A DNA stretch of 7,281 nucleotides from an uncultured Lachnospiraceae bacterium (GCA_902780985.1 CACZHN010000128.1:1-7281), one strand, 5' to 3'; counted from the stretch's first letter, positions 1 to 6,715 are shown. The notes: generated from the sequence alone by a model not told the origin. A program made the numbers and translations.

Positions 1-266
1 GCTATACCCATTATGGATCCCTGGGAGAAATCAAGACCTCCCATGGTCATAATGAAGAAAACTCCTGTTGCAGATATAAGTACAACATAGACCTGATTCA
101 GGATCAGCTTTCTGCTGTTCCACATACTGCCCTTTGTAAGAATATTGAAGATGATGCACACCGCTATAAGACCGATGATCGGAAGTGCGGAGCGAATCGT
201 CTTTTTCAGAGACTGTTTTTTAAGTGCACCGGTAATGCCCATTACACTTTTCTTATTACCCGCCAT
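1..266 (-). CDS. Second RbsC-like sugar ABC transporter permease (partial, N-terminal part only)
   Basis: The reading frame opens with ATG at 266 and stays open for 88 codons to the window edge, so only the N-terminus is visible. It begins MAGNKKSVMG, a basic cytoplasmic N-terminus (K15-K23), followed by hydrophobic stretches at about residues 26-42 and 58-77. The segment FIMTMGGLDFSQGS (71-84) matches the GGIDLSVGS signature of the ribose-type permease family (BPD_transp_2, RbsC/MglC/LsrC). In that family the protein forms the membrane channel of a CUT2-class importer. Its AGGAGG site (274-279) overlaps the ATPase stop codon by one base and the gap is 12 bases, so it is co-transcribed and probably translationally coupled with the ATPase. 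It differs from the other permease in the operon (GLDFSQG against MFDFSIG), which points to a heterodimeric channel. The family call is solid for a fragment; the substrate is unknown. Confidence 0.88.
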   Translation of the reverse strand, partial: MAGNKKSVMGITGALKKQSLKKTIRSALPIIGLIAVCIIFNILTKGSMWNSRKLILNQVYVVLISATGVFFIMTMGGLDFSQGSIMGI

Positions 267-278
267 GATCACACCTCC

Positions 279-1778
279 TTAAACCATCTTAGCGATGAGA
301 CTGCTCTCATCCATATCGCGGCTGCGCGGAAGCTCACCGTTTATTCTGCCGTCTTTCATAATAATGATCCTGTCACACATACCGATGAGCTCCATAAGCT
401 CTTCGGAGATCATGATTATTGATTTTCCGGCTTTTCTCATTTTGTCCATCAATTGATATATATCCTGCTTAACCTTGATGTCTATACCTCTTGTAGGACT
501 GTCCAACACGAGTATATCCGAGTCTTTTCCTATCCATCTGGCCAGAACAACCTTCTGCTTGTTACCACCTGACAGCGTCGATACGAACTGATCTACGCTC
601 TGCATTTTCGTGGACATCTGCTTTGCATATTCGTGAGAAAATGCTTTCATCTTCTTGTCACTGAGCATTTTAAATCCGTTTGCCAGGTTATCAAGCGACG
701 GAAGACATATGTTATCGCCTATACTCTGATTCATGATAAGAGACTCGTTGTCTCTGTCCTTGGATGTATAAGCTATAGAATGCTTTATGGCTGTCGGGAT
801 ATTCTTGATCTCGGTACCGTCCGCCAGCGTTACACTACCCTGTCTGTCGAAGGAAGCACCGAAACATGCTTTACCTATCTCATGCATTCCCGATTCGGAA
901 AGCCCGCCGAAGCCCAGAATCTCGCCTTTATGAAGTTCAAAACTGATGTTTGATATGAGCCCCGGAACGGTGACATTCTTTACGCTCAGAACAACCTTGT
1001 TTGATACTTCCTCATCATAGTCAGCACGGTAATAGTCGCCCGTAACTTCTCGACCGACCATCAGCTTCTTCAGGCTTTCCTCATCCATATCAGAACTCTT
1101 AACAGTATCAATGTAAACACCGTCACGAAGAACGGTTATCGTATCAGAAAGCCTGAGTACTTCAGGAAGATCGTGGGAAATGAATATAATGGTATTTCCC
1201 TCTTTTCTGATACGTTCCATATGTTTATACAGCTCTTCACGGCCTTCCTGTGAAAGGGCTGTTGTGGTCTCGTCGATAACCACGATCTTCGGATCGAAGT
1301 ATGTGGCTTTTACGATCTCCACCAGTTTTCTGTCCTCGAAATTGTAATTCTCGATCATTTCCGAAGGCTTAATTCTGTCGAATCCGTACTTCTTCAGTAT
1401 CTCCGAAGCACGTTTATTCATAGCTGTTGTATTTTTAATTCCGCATTTAACGAACTGATCCTCATGTCCCAGGAAAATGTTCTCTGCAACAGTAAGTCCG
1501 TCGAGAGTTCCCAGTTCCTGTACGATGATGGATATACCTTCGTTGTTGGCTTCTACCTGGTTTTCCGGATTTACTTCTTTTCCGTCCAGTGTAAATGTAC
1601 CGCTGTCCTTCTGGTATATACCGGTGAGACAGTTCGTGAGGGTGGACTTGCCCGAACCGTTCTCACCGATAAGCGCATGGATTTCACCCTTATTAATGTT
1701 GAAGGATACATCCTGCAGGGCCCTTGTTATTCCGAAGGATTTACTGATGTTCTGTACCTGTAATCTAATCTCACTCAT
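279..1778 (-). CDS. RbsA/MglA-like sugar ABC transporter ATPase, two fused nucleotide-binding domains
   Basis: This 499-residue cytoplasmic protein has the usual length of the ribose/galactose-type (CUT2) importer ATPases, which carry two ABC domains on one chain and power solute uptake. Domain 1 (about 4-245) has Walker A GENGSGKST (38-46), Q-loop Q87, Walker B IVVIDE (165-170) and H-loop H202. Its signature region, however, reads NYNFEDRKLVEI (144-155) instead of an LSxGQQQ-like motif. Domain 2 (about 262-499) has a degenerate Walker A (GLSESGMHEI, 292-301), an intact signature LSGGNKQK (402-409), and Walker B VLDSPTRG (424-431) with Ser427 where the catalytic Glu is expected. It has SEE (458-460) in place of the H-loop; domain 2 H-loop loss and a weak Walker A are normal for the family, the Ser is less so. 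AAGGAGG lies in the 15-base gap after permease 1. Start ATG is well placed. Substrate not determinable. Confidence 0.96.
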   Translation of the reverse strand: MSEIRLQVQNISKSFGITRALQDVSFNINKGEIHALIGENGSGKSTLTNCLTGIYQKDSGTFTLDGKEVNPENQVEANNEGISIIVQELGTLDGLTVAENIFLGHEDQFVKCGIKNTTAMNKRASEILKKYGFDRIKPSEMIENYNFEDRKLVEIVKATYFDPKIVVIDETTTALSQEGREELYKHMERIRKEGNTIIFISHDLPEVLRLSDTITVLRDGVYIDTVKSSDMDEESLKKLMVGREVTGDYYRADYDEEVSNKVVLSVKNVTVPGLISNISFELHKGEILGFGGLSESGMHEIGKACFGASFDRQGSVTLADGTEIKNIPTAIKHSIAYTSKDRDNESLIMNQSIGDNICLPSLDNLANGFKMLSDKKMKAFSHEYAKQMSTKMQSVDQFVSTLSGGNKQKVVLARWIGKDSDILVLDSPTRGIDIKVKQDIYQLMDKMRKAGKSIIMISEELMELIGMCDRIIIMKDGRINGELPRSRDMDESSLIAKMV

Positions 1779-1793
1779 GGTAAATCCTCCTTT

Positions 1794-2759
1794 CTATTTA
1801 ACTATCTCGCCTTTAGCGACCTTGGTTGTAAGTGTTACGATTATGAGCAGCGCAAATCCTGTGATAACATCCTGGATCGCTGTCGGTGCACCAAGTGCGA
1901 TAAAGCCGAAGAATATAATATTGATAACAAACTCGCCGATAATGATAGCCGGAAGCGGCATACCGTATTTCTTAAATGCAAGACCGAAGAAACATCCCAT
2001 GGTAGGAACGAAGTTACGGCTCATGGATGCCATACCTGTAACAGCAACCATTGAAGAACCGTAGCTGATTGTCAGAACGGCCATGATTCCCAGGAAGGCT
2101 CCGCTGATGACAAACACCAGCACCTTATAGAAATTAACGTTAATACCCATGTTCTTCGCAACGAACTCATTACTTCCTATTGCGTATGTATAAGTGCCTA
2201 CCTTTGTGTAATTAAGTAAAATATAAGCAACCGCAAATGCGATAACTGCCAGGATCAGATTGCCGGGCATCTGTCCGAATGCTCTGAGATCAGACGGAAG
2301 TGTCTGCTCTACACCACCCGCAATATAGTTGGCTACCGACTCGTAAATAAGTGCAAGTCCGGTAGTAACGATCATTGAAGGGATCCTAAGCTTCGCATAG
2401 AATAATCCATTTAATAAACCAACAAGAGCACCTGTAAAGATTGCTCCTACGATAAGTCCCGCATACCCAAGTCCGAAACGATTTGCAAAAACACATCCGA
2501 CTATAGCTGAAAGCATAATGTTGGCACCGATTGAGAAATCAAACATTCCCATTACCATTACAAAGTAGAAACCTACGGCACCTACCGACGCCAGCAGTGA
2601 TGCTTCAAAGTAGCTCAGCATATTTTTAGCTGAACCGAAATTATTTGGGGTTATGATCTTAAAGATTCCCCAGGAAAGAATAACCAGTAAGATCAGCAGC
2701 AGGTAGCCCTTCACTTGTCCGGAAAGCTTCTTTCCTACTGTTTCACTTGATTTATTCAT
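1794..2759 (-). CDS. RbsC-like sugar ABC transporter permease (first permease)
   Basis: This 321-residue integral membrane protein is of normal length for the RbsC/MglC/LsrC permease family (BPD_transp_2), which forms the transmembrane path of CUT2-class importers. Hydrophobic stretches lie at about 18-36, 50-70, 78-92, 97-118, 127-147, 167-184, 212-232, 248-262, 269-289 and 296-312, fitting the roughly ten helices of the family. Family landmarks are MFDFSIGANI (72-81, against GIDLSVGS), GLLNGLFYAKLRIPSMIVTTG (114-134) and YAIGSNEFVAKNMGI (192-206, against YAIGGNEEAARLSGI). The start has a GAGGTG ribosome binding site 8 bases upstream. It lies 101 bases after the binding-protein gene, across a hairpin, and 15 bases before the ATPase gene. 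A second, different permease follows the ATPase, so the membrane part is probably a heterodimer rather than the RbsC homodimer. Substrate unknown. Confidence 0.95.
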   Translation of the reverse strand: MNKSSETVGKKLSGQVKGYLLLILLVILSWGIFKIITPNNFGSAKNMLSYFEASLLASVGAVGFYFVMVMGMFDFSIGANIMLSAIVGCVFANRFGLGYAGLIVGAIFTGALVGLLNGLFYAKLRIPSMIVTTGLALIYESVANYIAGGVEQTLPSDLRAFGQMPGNLILAVIAFAVAYILLNYTKVGTYTYAIGSNEFVAKNMGINVNFYKVLVFVISGAFLGIMAVLTISYGSSMVAVTGMASMSRNFVPTMGCFFGLAFKKYGMPLPAIIIGEFVINIIFFGFIALGAPTAIQDVITGFALLIIVTLTTKVAKGEIVK

Positions 2760-2787
2760 AAAAATTCACCTCTTTTTTGCAGAAAAT

Positions 2788-2816
2788 GAGCCGGTACCGC
2801 CGTGCGATACCGGCTG
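2788..2816 (-). promoter_or_regulatory. Intergenic hairpin between binding-protein and permease genes (possible attenuator or mRNA stabiliser)
   Basis: AGCCGGTA (2789-2796) pairs perfectly with TACCGGCT (2808-2815), an 8-bp GC-rich stem with an 11-base loop; one more wobble pair is possible at 2788/2816. In the direction of transcription it is followed by CATTTTCTGC, too short and interrupted a T-run for a full terminator. Stem-loops at this place, after the binding-protein gene and before the membrane and ATPase genes, are known in other binding-protein operons to make more binding protein than transporter. They act by partial termination or by protecting the upstream mRNA. The stem is seen; the role is inferred. 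Confidence 0.55.
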
Positions 2817-2860
2817 CTTTGAAGGATTTCTAAAAATTTATCTTAACACTGCATGCCGTG

Positions 2861-4072
2861 CTACTTACTCGACCTCGAAGCCGCATCCTCTATCGAAAGT
2901 GAAGCTGCCTTCTGCTTAAGTCCTTCCATATCAAGCTTTGACATTTCAACAAGTTCTTCATCTGTATATGGAAGCTGTTCTACGAAATACTTCTCGTAAT
3001 CAGCATAATCTTCAGGTGATGATACATAGAGGTAAGGGAAGTTGATGTCTTCAAACTTTCCTGCAAGGCCTGTGTAGTTACCCTTGATTGCATTATAAAC
3101 TGCCATGAATGCGAAGAGCGGGTCACAGTAATGTCCTCCGGACTCGCCGGCCATTGATCCGTTAGCAAGTCTGTCCCCAAGATCAGGGAGGAAGTCGGTA
3201 GATACGATATCAATAGAATCTGTCTTGCCTGCACGTTCAACTGCTGCGATTGCGCCCTGAAGAGGATCTCCGCCTCCGCCTGCAGGGATAATGGCATCAA
3301 GGTCAGGATTTGCACTCATAAGTGCTTCTGCTGCCTTAGAACCACCTTCGGATGAAGTTCCTGCATACTGTGGCTCAGAAAGTACTGCCGGATCATCCGG
3401 ATGTGCACTGTTCCACTTTTCAACGCCTGCCTTATAACCTTCCCATCTTCCGAGCCATGTAGCATCACCCTGCTCCCAGCCGATCAGACCGATGTTTCTG
3501 TCGCCCTTATCAAGTAAGATCTGAACAAGCTTCTCGCCGTTCTCCGGCTCGTTTTCATGAACTGCTCCGACGAAATACTCGGAATCAGTTGCTGCCTTAT
3601 ATATATCTGAACTGTTCTCCTCGCTGATAATACGGAAGAACTGTGCAAGATATACTCCGTTGTCATTACATGTCTTGATAGCCGAAGCCATCTCTGTATC
3701 TGAAGAATTACAAATGATGATTCCCTGACATCCTGCTGCACAAAGCTGCTCAACGGATGCGGTAACTTTCTCTGATACATGTCCCTGGTCAACATACTGG
3801 ATCTGAACTCCGAGAGCCTCAGCAGCCTCATCCAGAACCATCTTACACTGTGAACCGAGAACGTCTGTTGAACTCCAGATTGAAACACCGATCTTGATGT
3901 CGCCGTTTGCAGGAGCGTCTGCTTTTGTATCAGCCGGTGCCGATGTCTCAGCAGCCTGTGTCGATCCGCCTGCATTTCCGGAATTACCTGATCCTGTATC
4001 TCCACAACCTGTAAGTGTTGAGCCGACCATCATCGCACTCAGCAAAACACTTATAAGCTTTCTCTTCTTCAT
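2861..4072 (-). CDS. Sugar ABC transporter substrate-binding lipoprotein (periplasmic-binding-protein-like, RbsB superfamily)
   Basis: This 403-residue lipoprotein captures the solute outside the cell and delivers it to the permeases. The N-terminus is MKKRKLISVL, a hydrophobic core, then lipobox L20-T21-G22-C23, so C23 should be lipidated. Residues 24-57 form a low-complexity Gly/Ser/Ala/Thr tether. The binding fold starts at DIKIGVSIW (58-66) and continues with QLCAAGCQGIIICNSSD (109-125), DRNIGLIGWEQGD (191-203), LDAIIPAGGG (258-267) and DIVSTDFLPD (288-297), in the order expected for Peripla_BP_4 proteins. It is longer than E. coli RbsB, even without the tether, with an acidic Tyr-rich C-terminal extension (about 350-403). 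A longer in-frame ATG at 4159 is rejected: it adds 29 polar residues before the signal peptide and lies on the -10 element, whereas this ATG has AGGAGG 10 bases upstream. First gene of the transporter operon. Ligand unknown; W66, W199, W206 and W210 hint at sugar stacking (inference). Confidence 0.94.
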   Translation of the reverse strand: MKKRKLISVLLSAMMVGSTLTGCGDTGSGNSGNAGGSTQAAETSAPADTKADAPANGDIKIGVSIWSSTDVLGSQCKMVLDEAAEALGVQIQYVDQGHVSEKVTASVEQLCAAGCQGIIICNSSDTEMASAIKTCNDNGVYLAQFFRIISEENSSDIYKAATDSEYFVGAVHENEPENGEKLVQILLDKGDRNIGLIGWEQGDATWLGRWEGYKAGVEKWNSAHPDDPAVLSEPQYAGTSSEGGSKAAEALMSANPDLDAIIPAGGGGDPLQGAIAAVERAGKTDSIDIVSTDFLPDLGDRLANGSMAGESGGHYCDPLFAFMAVYNAIKGNYTGLAGKFEDINFPYLYVSSPEDYADYEKYFVEQLPYTDEELVEMSKLDMEGLKQKAASLSIEDAASRSSK

Positions 4073-4082
4073 ATATTCAATA

Positions 4083-4088
4083 CCTCCT
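4083..4088 (-). promoter_or_regulatory. Shine-Dalgarno site AGGAGG that fixes the binding-protein start
   Basis: A perfect AGGAGG stands 10 bases before the ATG at 4072 and directly precedes the codons of the lipoprotein signal peptide. The alternative upstream ATG at 4159 has no comparable site, so this site decides the start. Confidence 0.88.
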
Positions 4089-4157
4089 AATAGTAAACCT
4101 CTTTGATGTACATTACGTTCTAAGTTTCTTCGCGAATACTCCCCATTTCCTGATGTC

Positions 4158-4187
4158 ATTATAATATAGCTATTACTTACAAAAAAA
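4158..4187 (-). promoter_or_regulatory. Sigma-70/SigA-type promoter of the transporter operon with weak -35
   Basis: A perfect TATAAT lies at 4163-4158. At 17 to 18 bases upstream the sequence is only a T-run (about 4187-4181), a poor match to TTGACA. TTGTAA at 4182-4177 is a better match but is only 13 bases from the -10. Transcription would start near 4151, giving a leader of about 79 bases before the binding-protein ATG. A strong -10 with a poor -35 is typical of promoters needing an activator, here plausibly the AraC-type response regulator encoded next door. Position and -10 are seen; activator dependence is inferred. Confidence 0.65.
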
Positions 4188-4190
4188 CAT

Positions 4191-4220
4191 GTAAATATTT
4201 CGGCGGATTGGTAATATTTT
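4191..4220 (-). promoter_or_regulatory. Candidate activator-binding direct repeat upstream of the transporter promoter
   Basis: On the plus strand AATATTT occurs at 4194-4200 and again at 4213-4219, each just after GTA, a 19-base repeat period or about two helical turns. The repeat abuts the weak -35 and ends before the terminator of the upstream operon. AraC-family regulators commonly bind direct repeats about two turns apart next to the -35. The repeat is short and AT-rich, so chance is a real alternative. Confidence 0.3.
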
Positions 4221-4230
4221 ATATTTTCGC

Positions 4231-4276
4231 AAAAAAAGACCGCATATTAATACAGATTATCTGTTCTATGCGGTCT
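4231..4276 (-). terminator. Factor-independent terminator after the response regulator gene
   Basis: AGACCGCATA (4237-4246) pairs perfectly with TATGCGGTCT (4267-4276), a 10-bp stem. Within its 20-base loop ACAGA (4252-4256) pairs with TCTGT (4260-4264), giving a second stacked stem. In the direction of transcription the stem is followed directly by seven T (complement of 4231-4237). No T-run follows on the other strand, so it acts in the minus direction only. It begins 8 bases after the response regulator stop codon and separates the signalling genes from the transporter operon. Confidence 0.92.
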
Positions 4277-4284
4277 GAGCATTC

Positions 4285-5007
4285 TTAATATTCTTTTCGA
4301 TACTTACTCGGTGATATTCCCTCTACTTTCTTGAATACCTTCGTGAAGTAGAAGTAATCGTTATAGCCGACAATTTCGGATATCTCCTGGATAGACAAAC
4401 TGTCGTCCCTGAGAAGTTCCTTTGCACGCTGTATCCTGAGTGATGCTATATAATCCGAAAAATTAACCTGCAGATTCTCTTTTATCATCTTGCTTAAATG
4501 TCCCATACTGATGTTGTACTTTGCCGACAGGGACGTAAGCGATATATCTTCCATGTAGTGATCTCTTATATCGGTGATCACATTATCTATCATTCTGTCC
4601 GATACCACAGGGACTCTGTCCTCTTCCGGGTCCCCGTTCCGCTCATTTATAATGGCGGTCATGACACGGGACAGCTCCTCTTCTTTAATTGGCTTTAGCA
4701 GATAATCAAATGCATGGTGATGTATGGCTTCGCGGGCGTATTCAAACTCCGCATAACCGGATATTATGACCACCTTTGATTCAGGGGACACCTCCGGTAT
4801 AGTCTGGAGAAGTTCCAGTCCCGAAAGTCCCGGCATTCTGATATCCGCAAATATCACATCCGGTTTAAAATGCGCTATCTCCTCTTTTGCGGTAAGCCCG
4901 TTATTGGCAGTGCCCACCACATATGCATTTACATTTATTCTATCCAGAAGCTTTTTCAGTCCGAGAATGATCCAGACTTCATCATCTGCTATATAAACAT
5001 TCAGCAT
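4285..5007 (-). CDS. YesN-type response regulator with AraC-family DNA-binding domain
   Basis: This 240-residue cytoplasmic transcription factor should be phosphorylated by the adjacent kinase. The receiver domain (about 1-120) has the acidic pocket D8/D9, phosphoacceptor D55 in FADIRMPG (53-60), S83 and K105 in LLKPIKEEE (103-111). The C-terminal AraC-type domain (about 138-240) has two helix-turn-helix units: LTSLSAKYNISMGHLSKMIKE (157-177) and the family signature around IQEISEIVGYNDYFYFTKVFK (206-226) followed by GISPSKYRK (230-238). The linker between the domains is short, so this is a compact member without the long middle region seen in many YesN proteins. The start lies one base after the kinase stop codon, and its AGGGAG site (5018-5023) is inside the end of the kinase gene, suggesting translational coupling. 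The likely target is the transporter promoter at 4158-4187 (inference from proximity). Confidence 0.96.
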   Translation of the reverse strand: MLNVYIADDEVWIILGLKKLLDRINVNAYVVGTANNGLTAKEEIAHFKPDVIFADIRMPGLSGLELLQTIPEVSPESKVVIISGYAEFEYAREAIHHHAFDYLLKPIKEEELSRVMTAIINERNGDPEEDRVPVVSDRMIDNVITDIRDHYMEDISLTSLSAKYNISMGHLSKMIKENLQVNFSDYIASLRIQRAKELLRDDSLSIQEISEIVGYNDYFYFTKVFKKVEGISPSKYRKEY

Positions 5008-5008
5008 A

Positions 5009-6715
5009 TTACTTAGACTCCCTTATATGATCCGGTACAGACAGTCTTATCACCGTACCCTTGCCGACTTCGCTGTCGACCGTCATGGTATAGTCTTCTT
5101 CATAGAAAAGACGAAGACGCTGTACTACATTGCTCAAACCTACTCCCCTGTTCTCTGTCGGATTTTTAATATCCTCACGGAGATTCTCAAGAGTTTCGGC
5201 ATCCATACCGGTTCCGTCATCTTCGACGGTTATCTCAAGCCTGTCTCCCACGCTTTCTATATTTACTTCCACATATCCCGGTTCCATCTTGCCTTCAAGG
5301 CCGTGGAATACGGAATTTTCAACCAGCGGCTGGAGAAGGAACCTTATAACAGGCGTATCCATAACCGCTTCATCAATATTTGTATCTATCATGATCTTTC
5401 CCATAAAACGGTACTCGATAATTCTCGCATACTTTTCGATGTAAGAAACCTCGTCTCTTACGGTAACTATATTGCTTCCCTTAACCGCATATCTGAAGAT
5501 ATCGGAAAGACACATGGCCATTTCCGCTATGCTGTCCTCATCCTTGATAAGCGCCATATCCCTCATACATGAAAGGGTATTATAAAGGAAATGCGGGTTT
5601 ATCTGGTTTCTGTAGGCCAGGATCTCCATCTTCTGCTGGGAAAGCTTTGTTTCGTAAAGACGTATCTTACTTTCCTTTATCTCTTTGATCATACGCTGGT
5701 TCTCATCCAGCATGTTGTCAAGGCTGGCCGCAACGGTACCGATCTCATCGGTTCTGTTCAGATTAAGTCTTCTGTCGGGATGACTGATGGACTTAACGAT
5801 AAATCTGTCCAGCATATGGATAGGACGGGCCATCTGATAATACGAGAAGAAAATAATGATGGAAAGAAGCACCGACGAAAGCACTGCCGCCAGAATGATC
5901 AGGTTACGGATGACTACATTTCCGGATGCACTTCCGGAAACGGAAACCGCAACTGCAATCCTTATACCGTTCTGCCAGTTACCTTCACGGTACACATAGT
6001 CATCATCCGCTTTCAGATCCGCCATGGTAGTTCCTTCCGGTACATTTCCGAAGGCGTGAAATGAAAGGTCCAGATTATTGGAATCACTGAGAAGCATTGC
6101 AGAAATGCTGTCATTCAGAATGTTATGCAGCGATCCGTCTATCTTCCAATGTTCCACTATAAATACGCACATTCCCAGCTGCTGGGAATTCACGCCGGTC
6201 TCACTGTATATCGGATAATAAAATCCGTAGTAAAAGTCATCTTTATCGGTGAAGTACCGATCCGCATTAAGATCTTCTTCCTGTCTCAGATATATCTGTT
6301 TTTCGGGAAGCTCTACCTGCTTTCCGAGGGTCACCACCTGATTCATGTCATTATCGAATATCAAAGCCGATACGATCTCGCGGTCTTTAAGCACAATCTG
6401 CGAGAAGTAGGAAGAAAGCTGTGCTTCCTGCACCTCTTTTCTTATACCTGTCAGCCCTTCGCTGTTTCCGTTCACATGATCCATTACAAGGAAACGACAC
6501 AGTGCTTCGGCATTGTATCTGAGGCTCTCTTCGTAAAGACTAAGCTCGTTGTCGGCCTGCTTTAAGAGGCTTTCGGCAAGGGTCTCGGCATAGTTACGTG
6601 TCGTCTGTTTAACGTAAAAGTAAGACATGGAAAGCGTAACAGCCAGGACTATAAGAACCGCAAATACGATGCAGATAAGCTGCATGATGACACTATTTCG
6701 AATCTTCTGAATCAT
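5009..6715 (-). CDS. YesM/LytS-type sensor histidine kinase (HAMP, His_kinase, HATPase)
   Basis: This 568-residue membrane kinase pairs with the following response regulator. A basic N-terminus and membrane helix (about 10-33) lead to an external sensor region (about 36-267), then a second helix (268-292). HAMP is at about 293-345, with the typical TDEIGTVAASLDNML (322-336), followed by a short coiled coil (about 337-365). The His_kinase motif NQINPHFLYNTL (370-381) carries phosphoacceptor H375. The ATPase part has N-box LQPLVENSVFHG (461-472), G1 EDDGTGMD (498-505) and G2 NRGVGLSNV (522-530). The sensor region has the size and layout of a Cache-like domain, but I cannot identify its ligand. 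The start overlaps the end of the upstream gene by 23 bases and has GAGGA 5 bases upstream; the regulator gene starts one base after the stop. All catalytic motifs look intact. In this family such pairs usually control adjacent carbohydrate transporters. Confidence 0.96.
   Translation of the reverse strand: MIQKIRNSVIMQLICIVFAVLIVLAVTLSMSYFYVKQTTRNYAETLAESLLKQADNELSLYEESLRYNAEALCRFLVMDHVNGNSEGLTGIRKEVQEAQLSSYFSQIVLKDREIVSALIFDNDMNQVVTLGKQVELPEKQIYLRQEEDLNADRYFTDKDDFYYGFYYPIYSETGVNSQQLGMCVFIVEHWKIDGSLHNILNDSISAMLLSDSNNLDLSFHAFGNVPEGTTMADLKADDDYVYREGNWQNGIRIAVAVSVSGSASGNVVIRNLIILAAVLSSVLLSIIIFFSYYQMARPIHMLDRFIVKSISHPDRRLNLNRTDEIGTVAASLDNMLDENQRMIKEIKESKIRLYETKLSQQKMEILAYRNQINPHFLYNTLSCMRDMALIKDEDSIAEMAMCLSDIFRYAVKGSNIVTVRDEVSYIEKYARIIEYRFMGKIMIDTNIDEAVMDTPVIRFLLQPLVENSVFHGLEGKMEPGYVEVNIESVGDRLEITVEDDGTGMDAETLENLREDIKNPTENRGVGLSNVVQRLRLFYEEDYTMTVDSEVGKGTVIRLSVPDHIRESK

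Noticed and set aside
1477..2064. Plus-strand open frame of 195 codons across the ATPase/permease junction
   Set aside because: It is antisense to two strongly supported genes with conserved motifs. It has no convincing ribosome binding site and its sequence looks like no recognisable protein.
2980..3315. Minus-strand open frame of 111 codons in the binding-protein gene
   Set aside because: It is an alternative-frame shadow without a ribosome binding site or recognisable motifs.
3484..4005. Minus-strand open frame of 173 codons inside the binding-protein gene
   Set aside because: It is a shifted-frame shadow of the binding-protein gene, rich in Ser, Arg and Gln without domain features, and the real frame carries the signal peptide and fold motifs.
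4106..4136. Short palindromes ATGTACAT (4106-4113) and TTCGCGAA (4129-4136) in the binding-protein leader as operators
   Set aside because: Each is only 8 bases, too short to separate from chance, and neither matches an operator I can name.
4073..4151. Riboswitch in the binding-protein leader
   Set aside because: The predicted leader is only about 79 bases, has no strong stem set or terminator/antiterminator pair, and no motif of a known riboswitch class is visible.
5027..5572. Plus-strand open frame of 181 codons opposite the kinase gene
   Set aside because: It is antisense to the His_kinase and ATPase domains, whose coding frame is certain. The composition (His, Tyr, Ile rich) is typical of antisense reading.
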